A stretch of 64,000 nucleotides of DNA from assembly GCF_014203095.1 (NCBI RefSeq), contig NZ_JACHIG010000005.1, positions 248,001 to 312,000 on the forward strand. Reading direction: 5' to 3'. Shown here piece by piece: positions 60,312-64,000 of this stretch (within the stretch, counting starts at the first letter, position 1; each line of letters starts with the position of its first letter). A model generated the notes under the pieces. That model searched no databases. It saw only the letters and a program-made list of their open reading frames with translations, and was not told the origin of the DNA. A program made the position numbers and the translations under genes. Source of the DNA: Prosthecobacter vanneervenii. Its GTDB lineage: Bacteria; Verrucomicrobiota; Verrucomicrobiia; Verrucomicrobiales; Verrucomicrobiaceae.

Positions 60312-63300
60312 TTACAACAAACGCGGCCCCGCCACCCGCCACACATCCAGCGTAAAGCCCTGGCCGTTGTCGAAGGGCTTCACATCGCCAGTCACCTGCA
60401 CCACAGGATGCCGCACGGTAGCCAGGCCATGAGCGCGGTAGGCGGCAGCAAAGATTTCGCATTCGACGATGCCGGTGCGGTCACAGATGGAGATGAACTT
60501 CATCGGCTGGCCGTCCTGCTGCAGGTGGGAGCGGCTGACGATGATGAGGCCGCAGATAGTCACGCGCTGGTACTTGTAGTGGTGTAGTTCGGAGATGGGG
60601 CAGTAGGTGCGCCAGTCCACATTCGGGAAGCGGTCCAGGGGATGCCCCGTGACGGTGTAGCCCAGCAGCTCCGCTTCATCGTCCAGGCGTTGTTGCAGGC
60701 CCGGCTCTGCGCGGAAGGTGGCGCGCAGCTTGTGCTCTTCTCCTTGGCTGAAGAGCCAGCCTTCGCCCGCCTTGCGGTCATGCGTGCTGTGCAGGCAATG
60801 CCAGAAGTGCGCTGTGCGTGAGGGTCCAAAGCCGTCAAACGCTCCGCAGCGGATGAGGTTCAGCGCCTCCTGCCCTTCTGGCTGCACACGCTCGCAGAAG
60901 TCCCGCACACTCGCAAAAGGCTGCAGCGCCAGCTCCATGCGCCAGCGGAACAGCATTCCCTCGCTCAAGTCCTTGATGCAGCGCAGAGGGACACGAATGG
61001 CCTTGCCCCGCGATGCGGTGGGCGTCCCGTGCGGAGTGTCCGATGCTTCCACACGGAAGCCATCGCCGGCGATGTTGACGCAAGGCAGCAGAAACCCGAT
61101 GCCCAGGCGGCGGCATTCCAGGGTATAGACCAACGGGGAGTAGAAGCCCCTGCCGTTGGTGAGCACGGCAGCCAGAAACTCTGCCGGGTGATAGTGCTTC
61201 ATGTAGGCCCCTTGATAGGCCTCCACGGCGTAGGCGGTGCTGTGAGCACGGCAGAACGCATAGCCCTGGAAACCCGCCACGAGTTCCCACACGGCGGCAA
61301 TCGCTTTGTCCGTGCGCCCTCGCTCTCGCGCTGCGGCGATGAACTCGGCGCGCACCTCCTGCACCTTGCGGGCGTCCAGCTTCACCAGCGCACGCCGCAG
61401 CACATCGGCCCGCCCCGGAGCCAGACCCGCGAACGCTTCGCAGATTTGCAGAATGTGCTCCTCATAGGCCACCACGCCAAAGGTGGAGCGCAGCACAGGG
61501 GCCAGGCTCTCGTGCGTGTAGGTCACAGGCTCCAAGCCCTGCGCACGGCGGGCAAACTGCGCTTTCTTCAATCCATTCGCAGCGCCGGGACGAATCACCG
61601 ACACGATGGCCACGAGGCAGTCGATGTCCCGCACTCCGGCCATGCAGGCGAGGCTCGTCATGGCGGGGCTTTCGATGTGATGCACCCCACGGGCGTTTCC
61701 GCTGGCAATCATCTGCCAAACGCCTGAATCACTCCACGGGGCCGCATCGTGCGTGCGGGCGGGGGATTCGGTGCCTCCAATGCCGCCAACCTCCAGCGCC
61801 GCGAGATCGACATGCTGAGCCGTTCCCCGCAGCTCCGCCTGTGCGTCCCGCAGCACAGCGAGCCCGCCCTGCGCCAGGATGTCCAGCTTGATGAGTCCCA
61901 CGGCCTCCACAGCATCCATGTCAAAGTGCGTGGTAGGCCAGCCCTTGGCACTGGTGAAGGTGGGGGAGTGGTCCCGGATGGGATCACGCGAGAGCACTAC
62001 GCCGCAGGGGTGCATCTTGGCATAGCGGGGGAAGCCATCCAGCCGACCCGCCATGAGCAGCGCCGTGCGCAGCGGCTCCTCCTGCCAAGGCAGGTCTGCG
62101 CACTCCTGGGAGAGCGCCACCGCATCGGCCACATGGCTGGCATCTGTCCACGGCAGATGCTCGGTAAGGCGGCGGATTTCGTTTTCCGCCACGCCCAGCA
62201 CCTTGGCCACATCCGCCACGGCGGCCCGCGCCTGAAAGGTGTTAAACCCGCCCACAATGGCCGCGTGCTCTGGCCCGTGCCGCGAGAGCAACAGGCGCAC
62301 CACGTCGTCCTTGTGGTCATGGGCGAAGTCGATGTCGATGTCTGGCAGCTTTTGCAGCGCCATGCGGTCCCGGTTGAGAAAGCGTTTGAAGTAAAGCTCG
62401 AAGCGGATGGGGCAGACATTCGAGATGCCCAGCGCATAGCACACCAGCGAATCCGCCGCGCTGCCTCGGGTAATCCAGCCGATGCCCTGCGCATGGCATT
62501 CTTGCAGCATGTCCCACACGGTCAGAAAGTAGTCCTCGTACCCCACCTCCGCGATGATGGCCAGTTCTTCACGTAGCTGCGCTTCATGCATTGGTGCCTT
62601 GCTGCCATAGCGCCGCTGCAGGCCCTCATGCGCCAGCTGGTGCAGCATAGCGGCAGGCGTGCTGCCATCTCGCGGCAAGTAGCGGGGAAAGCGTAGGGTT
62701 TTGAAATCAAAGGCAAACTCGCACTGCTCCGCGATGTCTCTCGCCGCCTGCATGGCCGCTGGCGTGAAGCGTTGCCCCCACTCTCCGGGGACATGAAAGG
62801 CGAAGTCTCCGCGCCGCTTCTCCGGGTGCCGCTCATTGAGCAGCGTGAGCGTCTTCATACTTTGCAGCACGTTGAAAAAGGACAAGTCCTCCCGGCTCCT
62901 GTATCGGATCTCAGGCAGCGCCACGGCCTCGCTATCGGCAGGCACGATAAGCAGCCCCTCCGCGTGCTCGTGCAGCGCGGCAGGTGTGACGGGGGCGGAG
63001 AGCAGGCGGCAGAGATTGCGATACCCCTGCACATTCTGCGCATAGGCCAGCATTCTGCGCTTCTGGCAGGTCAGCTCCGCGCCGATGATGGGCTTGATCC
63101 CCGCCGCGCTCGCCGCCTGAAAGAACGGCACGGCGGCATAGAGCCCCGGATCAGTGATGGCCACGGCAGGCACGTCATGCGCGGCGGCAGTCTCGATGAT
63201 GGCCGGGATGGTCAAAGCCGAATCCATGAAGCTGAAACAGCTCCGCACATTCAGCGCAGGAACGGCCCGGCAGTCTGCCGGAGTCCGCACGATGACCTGG

Positions 63301-64000
63301 TCCGTGCTCGGGCGCTCTCGCAGCACGCGGTTCGTGGTCTGCACGGTCTGGCCTGCCACAGGTTTGGTCTTGGGCAGCAGTTCGCGCCCCGTGTTTCCGT
63401 TCATCTTCAGCCACAGGTCATGCCCGCGCATGACGCTATGGCCGCCATGCCGCAGAGCATCCACCACACCCGCCAGCTTGTACCACTGGCAGCGCACCAT
63501 GTCCGCAGGCTCCAGTAGCAGCACCGAGAGCAGGCTGGCTTCATACACCTTGCTGAATTTCAGCCCCACCAGCCGCACGCTCACGCGCCTTTCCCACGCT
63601 CTTTTCAGCAAGCCGGTGATGAGGGGATAAACATCGTTTTCCAGCGCCGTGGGCTCCTCCAGTGTGGTGGAGCGCTGCACCTCGTCCATGTCGTTGTATC
63701 GCAGCCGCAGGGTCACGCTACGGATGCTCTTCCGGTCATTCCTTACTCGCCGCATGAGAGAATCCGCCATTGCCCGCAGCCGGGCCAGGATGAAGGCTTC
63801 ATCGGTGGTGTCGGCATTTAAGGTTTCCTGCTCGCCGTAGCTCTTGGCCTCTGGTGGCTCGCAGATAACGGGGCGGGGATCAAGCCCCAGCGCATAGCCA
63901 TGCAGGGCGGGGGCTCCTTTGCCCACCAGCAGCGCCAGCTCCTCCACGGGTGTTCTGGCAATGTGCTCAATCTGCCGCAGGCCTGCCGTGTTCAGCGTGG
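60312..64000 (-). CDS. Y-family (DinB/ImuB-like) C-terminus fused to DnaE2-type polymerase, partial
   Basis: An open frame runs from the window edge to TAA 60312, >1225 residues; the true start is outside. The first ~220 visible residues are the C-terminal part of a Y-family polymerase: a helix-hairpin-helix (TLNTAGLRQIEHIARTPVEE...GYALGLDPRPV) and a little-finger domain (RLRAMADSLMRRVRNDRKSI...VSVRLVGLKFSKV). Then a full C-family polymerase follows: PHP (FSFMDSALTIPAIIETAAAH; AITDPGLYAAVPFFQAA), palm with LPDIDIDFAHDHKDDVVRLL, the finger/helix regions, and an OB-fold (QRVTICGLIIVSRSHL). PHP metal ligands look lost (TDPG instead of TDHG). Separate imuB and dnaE2 genes form the SOS mutasome elsewhere; here both are one chain. 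Its last ~103 residues are duplicated at 11217. Confidence 0.88.
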   Translation of the reverse strand, partial: TLNTAGLRQIEHIARTPVEELALLVGKGAPALHGYALGLDPRPVICEPPEAKSYGEQETLNADTTDEAFILARLRAMADSLMRRVRNDRKSIRSVTLRLRYNDMDEVQRSTTLEEPTALENDVYPLITGLLKRAWERRVSVRLVGLKFSKVYEASLLSVLLLEPADMVRCQWYKLAGVVDALRHGGHSVMRGHDLWLKMNGNTGRELLPKTKPVAGQTVQTTNRVLRERPSTDQVIVRTPADCRAVPALNVRSCFSFMDSALTIPAIIETAAAHDVPAVAITDPGLYAAVPFFQAASAAGIKPIIGAELTCQKRRMLAYAQNVQGYRNLCRLLSAPVTPAALHEHAEGLLIVPADSEAVALPEIRYRSREDLSFFNVLQSMKTLTLLNERHPEKRRGDFAFHVPGEWGQRFTPAAMQAARDIAEQCEFAFDFKTLRFPRYLPRDGSTPAAMLHQLAHEGLQRRYGSKAPMHEAQLREELAIIAEVGYEDYFLTVWDMLQECHAQGIGWITRGSAADSLVCYALGISNVCPIRFELYFKRFLNRDRMALQKLPDIDIDFAHDHKDDVVRLLLSRHGPEHAAIVGGFNTFQARAAVADVAKVLGVAENEIRRLTEHLPWTDASHVADAVALSQECADLPWQEEPLRTALLMAGRLDGFPRYAKMHPCGVVLSRDPIRDHSPTFTSAKGWPTTHFDMDAVEAVGLIKLDILAQGGLAVLRDAQAELRGTAQHVDLAALEVGGIGGTESPARTHDAAPWSDSGVWQMIASGNARGVHHIESPAMTSLACMAGVRDIDCLVAIVSVIRPGAANGLKKAQFARRAQGLEPVTYTHESLAPVLRSTFGVVAYEEHILQICEAFAGLAPGRADVLRRALVKLDARKVQEVRAEFIAAARERGRTDKAIAAVWELVAGFQGYAFCRAHSTAYAVEAYQGAYMKHYHPAEFLAAVLTNGRGFYSPLVYTLECRRLGIGFLLPCVNIAGDGFRVEASDTPHGTPTASRGKAIRVPLRCIKDLSEGMLFRWRMELALQPFASVRDFCERVQPEGQEALNLIRCGAFDGFGPSRTAHFWHCLHSTHDRKAGEGWLFSQGEEHKLRATFRAEPGLQQRLDDEAELLGYTVTGHPLDRFPNVDWRTYCPISELHHYKYQRVTICGLIIVSRSHLQQDGQPMKFISICDRTGIVECEIFAAAYRAHGLATVRHPVVQVTGDVKPFDNGQGFTLDVWRVAGPRLL

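Overview
The window looks like a high-GC chromosome segment of a verrucomicrobial bacterium (Verrucomicrobiaceae-like). The pointers are the DUF1501 and DUF1549/DUF1553/cytochrome 'PSD1' proteins behind an ECF sigma factor, a DUF4838 protein, an ADP-ribosylglycohydrolase-type protein, a DUF2805/TIGR03643 gene and generally weak Shine-Dalgarno sequences. Genus is inference.

Layout. 1-267: end of a YgfZ-like gene. About 302-330: the 3' end of a tRNA (minus strand), read as one attachment site of an integrative element. 438-11196: tyrosine integrase, AlpA-like HTH protein, plasmid-type replicase, then a type I restriction-modification operon hsdM-hsdS-[HEPN-like gene]-hsdR. 11217-11527: a stranded copy of the last ~310 bp of the DNA polymerase gene found at 60.3 kb. 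11977-15133: chromosomal genes (renalase-like flavoprotein, lipoprotein, ADP-ribosylglycohydrolase family, and the first half of a DUF2805 gene).

15134-51769 is a complete-looking 36.6-kb transposable (Mu-like) prophage inserted in the DUF2805 gene. The two gene halves rejoin in frame when the prophage and one copy of the CGAG repeat are removed. Its ends carry related GGTTTG(A/C)GCA sites in inverted orientation. The early operon runs leftwards from 26.9 kb: Ner/Cro-like regulator, many small genes, Gam-like protein, MuA-like transposase, MuB-like ATPase, GemA-like protein. A tandem-HTH/S24 repressor diverges from it. Late genes run rightwards: lysis, small and large terminase, DUF935 portal, protease/scaffold, decoration, capsid, head morphogenesis fused to an ADP-ribosyltransferase, and tail genes. 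The tail set (tube, tape measure, hub, no sheath) suggests a siphovirus-type tail on a Mu-like head, as in phages B3 and D3112. Three copies of a 26-bp repeat sit at the three late-region gaps and may be late promoters.

51770-60311: second half of the DUF2805 gene, the operon sigma factor / anti-sigma-like PSD1 cytochrome / DUF1501, a secreted DUF4838 protein, and decayed cytochrome-type sequence. 60312-64000: a very large ORF in which the C-terminal part of a Y-family (DinB/ImuB-like) polymerase is fused in frame to a DnaE2-type C-family polymerase; it runs off the window.

Most notable: the HEPN-like gene inside the type I R-M operon; the Y-family/DnaE fusion; the head protein with an ADP-ribosyltransferase domain beside a tiny opposite-strand acidic ORF; and the 26-bp late-region repeat. 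All family assignments come from reading motifs, not from searches.
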